DNA of 64,000 nt, from assembly GCF_000469505.1 (NCBI RefSeq), contig NZ_KI272866.1, forward strand, positions 7,032 through 71,031, written 5' to 3'. The notes below the pieces were generated by a model. It made no database searches, was not told the DNA's origin, and saw only the letters and a list, made by a program, of their open reading frames with translations. Numbering within the stretch: position 1 is the first letter of the stretch; each line of letters starts with the position of its first letter. Positions 34,061 through 42,802 of this stretch are shown in pieces. Source of the stretch: Leptotrichia sp. oral taxon 215 str. W9775. Its GTDB lineage: Bacteria > Fusobacteriota > Fusobacteriia > Fusobacteriales > Leptotrichiaceae. Position numbers and translations under genes: made by a program.

Positions 34061-35482
34061 ATGTTAGAAAATTTTGAACCAAAAGATGTATTTTACTGGT
34101 TTGAGGAATTATCTAAAATTCCCCGTTGTTCAAGACAGGAAAAGAAAGTAAGTGATTTTCTGGTAGATTTTGCTAAAAAAAGAAATCTTGAAGTTTACCA
34201 GGACCATGAAAATAACGTAATTATAAAGAAACCTGCAACTCCGGGATACGAATCAAAGCCTACAATTATTATGCAGGGACACATGGATATGGTTTGTGAG
34301 AAAGTAAAGGGTTCAAGTCATAATTTCTGTGAAGATCCTTTAAAACTGCAGGTAAAAGACGGATGGATAAGTGCAGAAGGAACTACTCTTGGAGGAGATG
34401 ACGGAATAGCTGTGGCTTATGCTCTGGCTTTTCTTGACGGAAACTATCCACATCCTAATCTTGAGGTGTTAATTACAACTCAGGAAGAACTTGGAATGGA
34501 AGGTGCTCTTGCAGTGACAGGAGAACATTTAACTGGAAAATATCTTTTTAACATAGATGGAGAAGTTGAAAATGAACTTCTTGTAGGATGTGCCGGAGGA
34601 GTAACGATTACTTCAGTAAAGGAACTTAAAACTGTAGAGCCTACTTTGAAGGATGCCTATAAGATTGAGATTGAAGAACTGACAGGAGGACATTCCGGGC
34701 AGGAAATACATAAATCACGTGCAAATTCAATAAAAATTGCTGCACAGTTACTGGATAAAATTTCAGGGAAGGTGGAACTTATTTCGCTGACTGGAGGATC
34801 AAAACATAATGCAGTTCCTACAACAGCAGTTATTGAACTGTTTGCAGATAATGAAGCTATTGAGGAGCTGAAAAATAAAGCGGAAGAACTTAAGAAAAAT
34901 TATAAAATTTCCGATCCTAATATGAAAATTGTGTTCACTTCAATCGATTCAGGAGAAAAAGTATGGACATGTGAAACTTTGAAGGCAGTTGTTGAAACAT
35001 TGATAGCTGTGCCAGACGGAGTATGCTATATGGATCCTGTACTGGATGGACTTGTTGAAACAAGTCTTTCTAACGGTGTGCTGGAACAGAAAGATGGTAA
35101 ACTATATCTGACAACATTATTGCGTTCTTCAAATAAGGCAAGGGAAACTGAAGTTAAAAGACGTTTTGAACTGATTGTAACTTCAAATGGATTTGAAATA
35201 TCAGATAACGGAGGATATCCGGGGTGGCAATATGATCCTGATTCTGCATTGCGTGTGAAGGCAATAGAAGTGTATAAGAAACAGTTCGGGAAAGAGCCAA
35301 GTGTAAAAACAATGCATTGTGGACTGGAATGCGGTATATTGAAAATACCTTTACCAAATACAGATATGATTACATTTGGTCCGGATATGCAGGCAATTCA
35401 TACTGTAAATGAACGTCTGAATATAGAGTCTGTAGGAAGAATATGGGAATTTCTGAAAACATTGGTGATTTCACTTGATTAA
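34061..35482 (+). CDS. pepD: Aminoacyl-histidine dipeptidase (M20 family)
   Basis: PepD is a cytosolic zinc dipeptidase with wide specificity. The 473-residue sequence shows the metal-site motifs MQGHMDMVCEK near residue 80, LGGDDGIAVAYALAF near 115 and the catalytic TQEELGMEGA near 150, followed by an inserted lid domain. AGGAGG is placed properly before the ATG. Cutting glycine-containing dipeptides would feed the nearby glycine reductase pathway; that link is inferred from position. Confidence 0.93.
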   Translation: MLENFEPKDVFYWFEELSKIPRCSRQEKKVSDFLVDFAKKRNLEVYQDHENNVIIKKPATPGYESKPTIIMQGHMDMVCEKVKGSSHNFCEDPLKLQVKDGWISAEGTTLGGDDGIAVAYALAFLDGNYPHPNLEVLITTQEELGMEGALAVTGEHLTGKYLFNIDGEVENELLVGCAGGVTITSVKELKTVEPTLKDAYKIEIEELTGGHSGQEIHKSRANSIKIAAQLLDKISGKVELISLTGGSKHNAVPTTAVIELFADNEAIEELKNKAEELKKNYKISDPNMKIVFTSIDSGEKVWTCETLKAVVETLIAVPDGVCYMDPVLDGLVETSLSNGVLEQKDGKLYLTTLLRSSNKARETEVKRRFELIVTSNGFEISDNGGYPGWQYDPDSALRVKAIEVYKKQFGKEPSVKTMHCGLECGILKIPLPNTDMITFGPDMQAIHTVNERLNIESVGRIWEFLKTLVISLD

Positions 35483-35966
35483 ATTAATATCTGTAAATAA
35501 TGACAGATTGAAACAGGAAGTACTGGATATTTATATTGGTAATGACTATTATTTTAATAAAATATTGAATATTCCTCAAAGTATAACCAATGTTGAACAG
35601 GATATTACAAATATCCCTGATGGAGTTCAAAAAAGTCAGAAAAATTACAGAATAGTTTCTTTTAATGATGAAATTTTGGGTACAGTTGATTATATAACTG
35701 GTTATCCTGAAAGAAATACTGTTTTTATAGGTCTTTTTATAATTAAAAATAACAAACATGGACAAGGTTTTGGTAGAAAAGTATTTAATTACTTAGAGGA
35801 TTTGTTTAAAAGGGAGGGATTTTTAAAAATAAGACTGGGAGTAATTACTGATAATGAAATAGGATTTTCTTTTTGGAAAAAACAAAATTTTAAAGAAATT
35901 GAAAGAAAAGTTTTGAAGTTTGGAAATTCTGAAAAAGAAGTCATTGTTATGGAAAAGAAAATATAA
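35475..35966 (+). CDS. GNAT family N-acetyltransferase
   Basis: The 163-residue protein has a GNAT acetyl-CoA loop seen as NNKHGQGFGRKVF near residue 95 and the following KIRLGVITDNEIGFSFWKKQNF. The TTG start overlaps the last bases of pepD, so it is translated by coupling. The acceptor substrate is unknown. Confidence 0.82.
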   Translation: MIKLISVNNDRLKQEVLDIYIGNDYYFNKILNIPQSITNVEQDITNIPDGVQKSQKNYRIVSFNDEILGTVDYITGYPERNTVFIGLFIIKNNKHGQGFGRKVFNYLEDLFKREGFLKIRLGVITDNEIGFSFWKKQNFKEIERKVLKFGNSEKEVIVMEKKI

Positions 35967-35976
35967 TAAAAGAATA

Positions 35977-36007
35977 GGGAAAGAAATATAAAAACTTCTT
36001 TCCCTAA
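35977..36007 (+). terminator. Hairpin after the first GNAT gene
   Basis: AGGGAAAGAA and TTCTTTCCCT pair around a short A-rich loop, just past the stop codon. No long T-run follows. Confidence 0.55.
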
Positions 36008-36079
36008 AATGCTTATAAATTAGAGAAATTTTATTATAAAAAATTTGGAGAAGAATGACTTTGTTTTGAGGAGAAGCTT

Positions 36080-36541
36080 ATGAGAATAGAAACTCAAAGA
36101 TGCCTTATTAGAAATTTCAATGAAAGTGATGTTTACACATTGTATTGTATTCTAAGCAGTCCAAAAGTAATGGAATATATTGAACCACCATTTACAGAGG
36201 AGAAGACAAAGCTTTTTATAGAAAATAATGGATTGATTCCTTCGCCCTTAGTGTATGCATTGGAATACAGAAATAATAATAAATTAATTGGTCATGTTAT
36301 TTTTCACGAATATGACAGTAAAAGATATGAAATTGGGTGGATAATAAGTGAGGAATATTGGAATCAGGGGATAGCTGATGAAATTACTAAATCACTTATA
36401 GATTTTGCAAGAAAGAAATTGATTCATTCACTAATTATTGAATGTGATTCAAGACAGAATAAGACAATTAAACTGGCAGTTCGAAATGGTTTTAAATTGA
36501 TAAGTGATAAAGACCTTTGTATTTACGAGCTGGTTTTGTGA
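36080..36541 (+). CDS. GNAT family N-acetyltransferase, RimJ-like
   Basis: The 153-residue protein has the RimJ/RimL-type pattern: IETQRCLIRNFNESD at the start, IGWIISEEYWNQGIADEITKSLIDFA with the CoA loop in the middle, and IECDSRQNKTIKLAVRNGF near the end. GAGGAG precedes the ATG. Targets may be protein N-termini, a small molecule or an antibiotic; nothing in the context decides this. Confidence 0.85.
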   Translation: MRIETQRCLIRNFNESDVYTLYCILSSPKVMEYIEPPFTEEKTKLFIENNGLIPSPLVYALEYRNNNKLIGHVIFHEYDSKRYEIGWIISEEYWNQGIADEITKSLIDFARKKLIHSLIIECDSRQNKTIKLAVRNGFKLISDKDLCIYELVL

Positions 36542-36568
36542 CAAAATACGAAAATAAGAAATTATTAT

Positions 36569-36606
36569 GGGAAGTAAAAGCAAATAGCCGATACTTCCCT
36601 TTTTTC
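36569..36606 (+). terminator. Intrinsic terminator between convergent genes
   Basis: GGGAAGTA and TACTTCCC pair and are followed by TTTTTT, between the GNAT gene and the 3' end of pstB on the other strand. Confidence 0.8.
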
Positions 36607-36651
36607 AACCTTTACACATATTATAGAGCCAATTTTTATACGGCCTCTACT

Positions 36652-37302
36652 TTATTTTCCAATCAGAATAGTCCTGTCTGCTATTCTTTTAGCCTGTTCT
36701 TCATTGTGTGTAGTTAGAATTACCGTATATTTTTCAGACAACCTTTTTATAAGTTTTTCTATAATGAGGGTATTTTCCATATCAAGAGAAGAACATGGCT
36801 CATCAAAGATAAGAATATCAGGGTCTGTTGTCAGCATTCTTGCAATACATAGTCTCTGTTTCTGACCGCCTGACAATTTCAGTGCTGACATTTTAAGATC
36901 ATCTTTTACTTCATTATAAAGATTTACATCTTTCAGATAGCTGGAAATTCTTTCTTTTTTATTTTTTACTTTTCCTTCGTAAAATTCTATCGGATATAAA
37001 ATATTATTTTCTATGGATAATGGAAAAGGTTTTGAATCCTGAAATAATGTAGAAATACTTCTTCTCAGCTGAATCGGTTTCATAGCCTTTATATTTTCCC
37101 CTTTCAGAATGACATCTCCAGTGTATTCCCCACCATTTTCAGTAAGAAAGCCATTAATTAGAGATAATAATGTTGATTTTCCACATCCTGAAGGTCCCAT
37201 TATGCAAAGAATTTCATTTTTTTTAATATCGATATTTATATCTTTTAAAATTTCTTTACCACCGTAATATATATTAATGTTTTTTATTTCTAATATATTC
37301 AA
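36652..37302 (-). CDS. pstB: Phosphate ABC transporter ATPase
   Basis: The 216-residue ATPase has Walker A GPSGCGKST near residue 35, the signature LSGGQKQR, Walker B DILIFDEP and the switch histidine in TTHNEEQ. It is shorter than most PstB proteins (about 250), mainly at the C-terminus. Its start overlaps pstA by 29 bases. It is the last gene of the minus-strand pst operon and powers phosphate import. No phoU or phoR is found beside it. Confidence 0.9.
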   Translation of the reverse strand: MNILEIKNINIYYGGKEILKDINIDIKKNEILCIMGPSGCGKSTLLSLINGFLTENGGEYTGDVILKGENIKAMKPIQLRRSISTLFQDSKPFPLSIENNILYPIEFYEGKVKNKKERISSYLKDVNLYNEVKDDLKMSALKLSGGQKQRLCIARMLTTDPDILIFDEPCSSLDMENTLIIEKLIKRLSEKYTVILTTHNEEQAKRIADRTILIGK

Positions 37303-38131
37303 CTAACATTCCTCCCGTTCCAAGCATTATAACTTCTGATAGAATATGCATAATTATGAGAATGCAAATCAGCACAAAAGCAGTGGCATAAGCTTTTTCA
37401 TACAGTGCTGTCTGTCCTAAAAGCATATGCAGATGAAAAGGTAATGCCATGACAGGTCTTAGTAGTTTATTTGATGAACCACCTATGAAAACAGCACCTG
37501 TCAGAAGTAACGGTGCTGTTGCCCCCATTGCATAACTTCCTGCAAGTATACCTGTAGATATTATTTCCTTTCTGATTATTGGTAATACAAGTTTTTTACA
37601 CATGTAGTCTTTTCCAACTCCCAGAGAAAAACTCTCCCTTATGATTTTTTTGTCTATATTCATGATACTTTTTTCAATCCTTATTTCCACAAATGGAAAA
37701 ACCATAATTCCAAGTGAAATTCCTGCAGTCAGCATACTTCTTGGAACATTTAGCATCACTATGAAAAAACCGTATACAAATAAGCCTATAATTATGGAAG
37801 GAACAGAAGAAATACACTGTATTACAAGTCTGATTGCCATATTAATCTTTTTTGAATTACAGTAGACAGTGTTGTAAATGGCACAGCCTGTTCCAAGTAT
37901 AATGGAAAAGAAAATAGCCAGAACCATTAAAAAAACAGATCCCATAATGGCATTTTTTATACCGCCTTCACTTCCAAGGGGCATTCCTTTAGGATTTTCT
38001 GTCAGAAAAGAAAGATTTATTTCCCTGATTCCTTTGGATATTACAAAATAAATTATACTGAAAATAATAAAAAAGACAGTAACTGTCGACAGATAAATCC
38101 ATATTTTTATAATAAAATCCTTAATTTTCAA
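37274..38131 (-). CDS. pstA: Phosphate ABC transporter permease PstA
   Basis: The 285-residue membrane protein has about six hydrophobic segments and the permease EAA-type loop (RESFSLGVGKDYMCKKLVLP, around residues 165-184). Segments FVYGFFIVML and GAVFIGGSSNKLLRPV correspond to PstA. It overlaps pstC by 11 bases and pstB by 29, so the three are translationally coupled. Confidence 0.92.
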   Translation of the reverse strand: MKIKDFIIKIWIYLSTVTVFFIIFSIIYFVISKGIREINLSFLTENPKGMPLGSEGGIKNAIMGSVFLMVLAIFFSIILGTGCAIYNTVYCNSKKINMAIRLVIQCISSVPSIIIGLFVYGFFIVMLNVPRSMLTAGISLGIMVFPFVEIRIEKSIMNIDKKIIRESFSLGVGKDYMCKKLVLPIIRKEIISTGILAGSYAMGATAPLLLTGAVFIGGSSNKLLRPVMALPFHLHMLLGQTALYEKAYATAFVLICILIIMHILSEVIMLGTGGMLVEYIRNKKH

Positions 38132-38984
38132 TATATGCTCTCCTTATTCCATTTAAAATAAAAAATATTATGTTAATAATCAGTACTGCAATGAGCAGAA
38201 TAAAAGCTGATGCAAATAGTGCAGAATAATGTCTGCTTCCTACTTCGCTCATTCCAATTTCCAGAGCTATCAGGGCAGGAACAGTTTCAGCCTTTGTAAG
38301 TATATGAGGAAATTGAGGGGAATTACCTATGACCATCATAACTGCCATTGTTTCCCCTGTTGCCCTTGCAAAAGCCAGAAGAAAGGCTGTAACTATTGAA
38401 AATTTTGTTTCACTGAAAACAACTTTCCTTATAAAATATTCCTTTGTGACACCCAGGGCATCAGAATCCTTTTCAAATTTTCCCTTAACTGTTTCTATTC
38501 TTTCAATACAGCTCCCAACAAAAAAAGGGATTATCATTATTGACAAAATAAGGCTCCCTGCTAAAACTGATTCTCCTGTGGATAAGGAAAATGAATTTTC
38601 CAGAAGTTTCAGTATGACTATCATTCCAAAAAAACCATATACTATGGACGGTATCCCCGAAAGGATATTTACCGTCCATATAATTATTCTTTTTACTGCA
38701 TTTTTAGAATAAAAGCATATAAACATTGAAATTCCATATGAAACAGGAAATGATATTAAGCATGCTAAAATTGAAATATAAAATCCTGCATATAGAATAT
38801 TAAATATTTGAAAGCTCTGATGAGGTTCACTTGCCCTCCATGTATTTCCCAGAATAAAGTCACTTAACTTCTGTCCCTTGAAAAATGGGTAGGCTTCTGT
38901 AAATAAATACATCAGCATTGTTATTAATATAAGCATGGATAATACTGTGAGCAGATATATTGAATATCTGAAAATATTTTTCAC
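38121..38984 (-). CDS. pstC: Phosphate ABC transporter permease PstC
   Basis: The 287-residue permease has six predicted membrane segments, with PstC features GIPSIVYGFFGMIVI near residue 113, the EAA loop SDALGVTKEYFIRKVV and ARATGETMAVMMVIGNSP. It follows pstS by about 40 bases on the minus strand and pairs with PstA to form the channel. Confidence 0.93.
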   Translation of the reverse strand: MKNIFRYSIYLLTVLSMLILITMLMYLFTEAYPFFKGQKLSDFILGNTWRASEPHQSFQIFNILYAGFYISILACLISFPVSYGISMFICFYSKNAVKRIIIWTVNILSGIPSIVYGFFGMIVILKLLENSFSLSTGESVLAGSLILSIMIIPFFVGSCIERIETVKGKFEKDSDALGVTKEYFIRKVVFSETKFSIVTAFLLAFARATGETMAVMMVIGNSPQFPHILTKAETVPALIALEIGMSEVGSRHYSALFASAFILLIAVLIINIIFFILNGIRRAYIEN

Positions 38985-39024
38985 TTTTTACCTCACTGTT
39001 ATTTAAATTTACTGATTTACACTT

Positions 39025-39939
39025 TTATTCTGATACAGGAATGAATCCCATGTCTTTTATAACTTTTTTACCTTCTTCAGATTTAAGCAGGTCAACAAAT
39101 ATTTTTTCAGTTTTTGTCAATTCTCCGCTTTTCATTATTATTAAAGGTCTTGAAATATAGTAAGATTTATTTAGGATATTTTCTTCGCTTGGTTCGATAT
39201 TATCCACTTTCAGAGGAATAAGTTTTCCTTTATTCTGATTTGTTATTCCGAAAGAAGCATATCCAATAGCATTTTTATTTTCAATAATTTTTGCAACAAG
39301 GGCTCCCATTGTAGGTGCCTGAATAGCATCCTGTCTAACGTTTACATCCTTCATTACGTTTTTCTGGAAAACTTCATGAGCTCCACCACTAAGATCACGT
39401 GTTACTACTACGATATCTTCGTTAGGAAGGGATTTATCCAAATCGCTCCATTTTTTGTATTCTCCAGAGAATATTTTTATAATTTCATCTTTTGTAATAT
39501 TTCCACCTTTTAATTTAATAAATGGATTTTCAGGATTTACTGAAATAGTTAGTGCATCAAGTCCCAATGTAAATGCCTTCAAATCTTTAACTTTTTCTTT
39601 TTCGCTATCTTTTATTCCACGTGCAAGCATTCCAAAGTTTGCTACATTGTCAAGAACAGCCTTTACTCCTGCTCCTGATCCACCTGATGAAACATATATT
39701 GTAATATTTTCAGCCGGAAGAGAAGGATCTACCTTATCCCATGTTTCATACTTTTCAATAAATGTAGTTGAGATTTTACTTATTACCGGAGCCAATGTTG
39801 ATGACCCGCTGAAGCTTATCTGTGTATTAACGTCAGATTTTGCTCCTGCTGATTCTCCGCCTTTTGCATCTTTGTTTCCACAGCTTGCAATAATTGTCAG
39901 AAAAATTATTGCCATTAAAAATGTGAATGTTTTTTTCAT
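39025..39939 (-). CDS. pstS: Phosphate-binding lipoprotein PstS
   Basis: The 304-residue protein has a lipoprotein signal peptide (MKKTFTFLMAIIFLTIIASCG) and the phosphate-binding motifs ISFSGSSTLAPV and SSGGSGAGVKAV, plus TRDLSGGAHEVF. The start at 39939 follows AGGAGG on the minus strand; a longer frame exists but lacks a site. It captures phosphate outside the membrane for PstCAB. Confidence 0.94.
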   Translation of the reverse strand: MKKTFTFLMAIIFLTIIASCGNKDAKGGESAGAKSDVNTQISFSGSSTLAPVISKISTTFIEKYETWDKVDPSLPAENITIYVSSGGSGAGVKAVLDNVANFGMLARGIKDSEKEKVKDLKAFTLGLDALTISVNPENPFIKLKGGNITKDEIIKIFSGEYKKWSDLDKSLPNEDIVVVTRDLSGGAHEVFQKNVMKDVNVRQDAIQAPTMGALVAKIIENKNAIGYASFGITNQNKGKLIPLKVDNIEPSEENILNKSYYISRPLIIMKSGELTKTEKIFVDLLKSEEGKKVIKDMGFIPVSE

Positions 39940-39973
39940 GATTGTCCTCCTAAAATTTGTAATTTTCAATTTA

Positions 39974-40001
39974 ATTATACTACCTAAATTTGAAAAGTCA
40001 A
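39974..40001 (-). promoter_or_regulatory. Promoter of the pst operon
   Basis: On the minus strand TTGACT (40001-39996) and TATAAT (39979-39974) are 16 bases apart, 34 bases before the pstS start. No Pho box is recognised. Confidence 0.7.
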
Positions 40002-40110
40002 AATATTTTTTTAATTTGATTTATAAAATTTTCACATACAAATCAAAGAAAATGGAATCAGAAAAGTGAATTCTAAAAAGATTTTATAGGATTTTTTTGA
40101 ATGTTTTATG

Positions 40111-40305
40111 TTAAATGAAGGCATAACCGACCAGGATAGCAATCAAGATAAAAATTCCGTAGAAAATTACTTCATGTATTGGGAGATGAAGCTGATTGAA
40201 AGGACGGTTCCTGATAAACCGAACAGTAGAAACTAGAAATATAGAAAACGTTAAAAAATAAATATGACCAGAAACCTTATAAAACAAGGGAAAGAAAGAG
40301 GTCAT
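40111..40305 (-). CDS. Possible small membrane protein
   Basis: This 64-codon frame would encode a protein with two hydrophobic segments (about residues 14-28 and 46-64) separated by a basic loop (RFIRNRPFNQLHLP). It lies in the otherwise unused gap before pstS. There is no Shine-Dalgarno upstream of its ATG, so it is only a candidate. I do not recognise it. Confidence 0.28.
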   Translation of the reverse strand: MTSFFPLFYKVSGHIYFLTFSIFLVSTVRFIRNRPFNQLHLPIHEVIFYGIFILIAILVGYAFI

Positions 40306-40429
40306 ATTTTTTTTGGAATAAAAAATTAAAAAAAGACTACTCTAAAATGTTGCATTATTTGAGATTATGAGGTAAAATAAACATGAATGTATTAAAGATA
40401 TAGAACTGAGAAAAGGAGGAAGAACTGAC

Positions 40430-40597
40430 ATGAACAATTATAATTTCAAGATATCACAAATTAAGAAATTACTAAACAGTATAGATTTATGCTCTTGACC
40501 ATTGAAGATGTTAAAAGAGCAGGTTGTTCTTTATGCTGAAAAATGTGATAGGAAATTTATATTGTTTGCTGTTTCTTTCTGTTTTTTATATAAGTAA
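40430..40597 (+). CDS. Candidate small UGA-containing ORF
   Basis: An ATG behind a strong AAAGGAGG opens a frame that meets TGA at 40496 (codon 23, context DLCS-UGA-PLK) and then stays open to TAA, 55 codons in all. An eight-base hairpin (AAAGAGCA / TGTTCTTT, loop GGT) starts 15 bases after the TGA, and the loop equals that of the grdB hairpin. This would suit a selenoprotein, and the Sec machinery lies 4 kb away. The gene could also be a 22-codon leader or a decayed remnant. I recognise no family. Confidence 0.3.
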
Positions 40598-40607
40598 ATA
40601 AAGTCTG

Positions 40608-40624
40608 GAAGGCGAAAGGCCTTC
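40608..40624 (+). other. Hairpin in the leader of the dehydrogenase-like operon
   Basis: GAAGGC and GCCTTC close a GAAAG loop; no T-run follows, so it is more a leader structure than a terminator. The rest of the 40.6-40.8 kb stretch shows no known riboswitch. Confidence 0.4.
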
Positions 40625-40819
40625 GATTAAAACATGTAAATTCTTATCTGACCAGCTGTTTAAGAGAGCTATTTTTTCTTATGAAGATAAATCTAATCAA
40701 TGTATTTTAATTTAAATTTTGAATCTGATATTTTGAATATTTGTTCTGTTATTTTTCCGGAATTCTATTTTTGTAGTTCTTTAATATATAAAAATTACGA
40801 ATTTTTAGGAGGAATAGTT

Positions 40820-41947
40820 ATGTCAAACTATTACAATGAAGCAAGTGAATTTGCAAAAAACCACATTTTACCTTACAGTAAGGAAATCGATGAAAAACAG
40901 GAATTTCCTGTAAAATCATTTGAAAAAATGGGAAAAGCAGGATATTTTAAAGTGATGATACCTAAAGAATATGGAGGTCAAGGTGGAACACTGGAAGATC
41001 ATGCGGCGATTTGCCGTGCTTTCTCAAAAGAATGTGCTACTGCAGCTCTTTGCTATATGATGCATAATGTGGCAGTTATGACTATTTTAGTAAATGGAAG
41101 TGAAGAATTAAAAAGCAGAATATTTAAAGATGTTGTAGAAAATAATAAATTTTTAGCACTGGCATACAGTGAACTTGGAACAGGAACACATTTTTATATT
41201 TCAGATATAAAAACAGAAGTTAGTGACAGCACAGTAAAATTCAATGGTCTGAAAAGCATGGTAACTTCAGCGACTCACGCTTCTTATTATCTAGTTCTTG
41301 CACCATCTCAAAAAGAAGGAGCTGTTGATAACTGGGTTTTCCCATTGGAATCAGAAGGATTAAATTTCAAAACTAATACATGGCATGGACTTGGAATGCG
41401 TGGAAATGTTTCATGTCAAATGGAACTTAACGATGTAGTGCTTGACAAAAGTTACCGTATAGGTGAAGAAGGAACAGGAGTGGATCAGGTATTTAATGTT
41501 GTGGCACCTTATTTTGTTACAGGACTTGCCGCTGTTTATACAGGTGTATGTCAGGCTATACTGGCAGAAGCTGTGGAACATTCAACAAATAGAAAATACC
41601 CTACCGGTAAATCATTAAGTGAAATAGAGACAGTTCAAATACATCTGGCAAAAATTTATAGTCAGACAAATGCTGCAATCTTATCAACAGAAGAAGCTGC
41701 AAGAGCTGCAGTAGAAGGTAAGGAAGATGCATTGGCAAAAATACTTGCTGCAAGAATATTTGCAAGTGAAGCTGCGATTGAACTTGCACGTATTGGAATG
41801 AGAATAGGTGGAGGAAAAGCCTATAACAAAGCAGGAAATATGGAAAGACTGCTTCGTGATTCATACGCAGGACAAATAATGGCTCCAAGTGTTGATGTTC
41901 TTACAATTTGGCTTGGAAGAGCGATAACAGGACAACCTCTTGTATAG
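40820..41947 (+). CDS. Acyl-CoA dehydrogenase-like flavoprotein, paralogue 1
   Basis: The 375-residue protein has the acyl-CoA dehydrogenase fold throughout (N-terminal helices, the beta part with LGTGTHFYISDIKTEV and GLGMRGNVSCQMELNDVVLD, C-terminal helices with ARIGMRIGGGKAYNKAGNMERLLRDSYAG). At the place of the usual catalytic Glu it reads QIMAPSVDVL, so that residue is missing. The enzyme may not oxidise acyl-CoA. ATG 40820 behind AGGAGG is preferred to the longer frame. It heads an operon with a PhnD-like protein, a MetE-like protein and an OsmC-like protein. A paralogue lies at 58.4 kb. Confidence 0.85.
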   Translation: MSNYYNEASEFAKNHILPYSKEIDEKQEFPVKSFEKMGKAGYFKVMIPKEYGGQGGTLEDHAAICRAFSKECATAALCYMMHNVAVMTILVNGSEELKSRIFKDVVENNKFLALAYSELGTGTHFYISDIKTEVSDSTVKFNGLKSMVTSATHASYYLVLAPSQKEGAVDNWVFPLESEGLNFKTNTWHGLGMRGNVSCQMELNDVVLDKSYRIGEEGTGVDQVFNVVAPYFVTGLAAVYTGVCQAILAEAVEHSTNRKYPTGKSLSEIETVQIHLAKIYSQTNAAILSTEEAARAAVEGKEDALAKILAARIFASEAAIELARIGMRIGGGKAYNKAGNMERLLRDSYAGQIMAPSVDVLTIWLGRAITGQPLV

Positions 41948-41977
41948 GTTAAAATATTTTGGAAGGAATGATAAAGA

Positions 41978-42793
41978 ATGAGTAATGTAAAAATAGGGGC
42001 AGTAATTTATGCTCCAAAAGTAACAGTAATATGGGGAATAATTGCAGACTTTTTTAAGGAAGAAGGGTTTCCTGTTGAGCCGGTTTTTTATAAGGATTAT
42101 GTAAGTCAGATAGATGGATTGATGAATGGGGAAATTGATATTGCGTGGAATTCTCCATTGGCATGGGTTGATGCCTATATCAGAACTAAAGGAAAAGCTC
42201 TTGATGGATCAATGCGTGATACTGACAGGGATAGACAGACTTATCTTGTAGTAAGAAAAGATAGCGGAATAGAAAGTATAGAAGATTTAAAAGGGAAAAT
42301 CATAGGTTTTGGTGCAATAGATTCACCACAGGCCCGTCTAATTCCTATATACAATCTTCATGAAAAAGGTCTTGAGTATGGAAAAGACTATGAAGAAAAA
42401 AGATTTGACTTAGAAGTAGGACTTCAGGGAGATCATATAGGTGGAGAACTTGATTCTGCAAAAGCAATGCTTTCAGGAGAAGTTGCAGCTACATGGATGC
42501 TTGACTTCAACTATGATGCATGGATAAAAGATGGTACACTTGATGAAAATCAGGTGAAAATACTGTATAAGACACCAAATTTTGATCATTGCATATTTTC
42601 AGGAAGACCTGACATGGATAAGGAGAAATTTAATCAATTCTTTGAAGTGCTTCATAAAATGGATTATAACAATCCTAAACATAAAGAAATGATGGATATG
42701 GAAGGGCTTAAAGAATGGGTTCCGGGAAGAACGGAAGGATTTAATCAGCTTCTGAATGCAAATAGATATTTAAATTATTTTAAGGAAGATTAG
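41978..42793 (+). CDS. PhnD/TauA-like substrate-binding protein without signal peptide
   Basis: The 271-residue protein resembles the periplasmic-binding family for phosphonates and sulfonates: IDIAWNSPLAWVDAYI near residue 50, DSGIESIEDLKGKIIGFGAIDSPQARLIP near 95-125. It lacks any signal peptide or lipobox, and no permease or ATPase lies next to it, so it appears to act in the cytosol as a ligand-binding protein or enzyme subunit. Ribosome site GGAAGGA. It sits between the dehydrogenase-like and MetE-like genes. Confidence 0.75.
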   Translation: MSNVKIGAVIYAPKVTVIWGIIADFFKEEGFPVEPVFYKDYVSQIDGLMNGEIDIAWNSPLAWVDAYIRTKGKALDGSMRDTDRDRQTYLVVRKDSGIESIEDLKGKIIGFGAIDSPQARLIPIYNLHEKGLEYGKDYEEKRFDLEVGLQGDHIGGELDSAKAMLSGEVAATWMLDFNYDAWIKDGTLDENQVKILYKTPNFDHCIFSGRPDMDKEKFNQFFEVLHKMDYNNPKHKEMMDMEGLKEWVPGRTEGFNQLLNANRYLNYFKED

Positions 42794-42802
42794 AGGTAAA
42801 AT

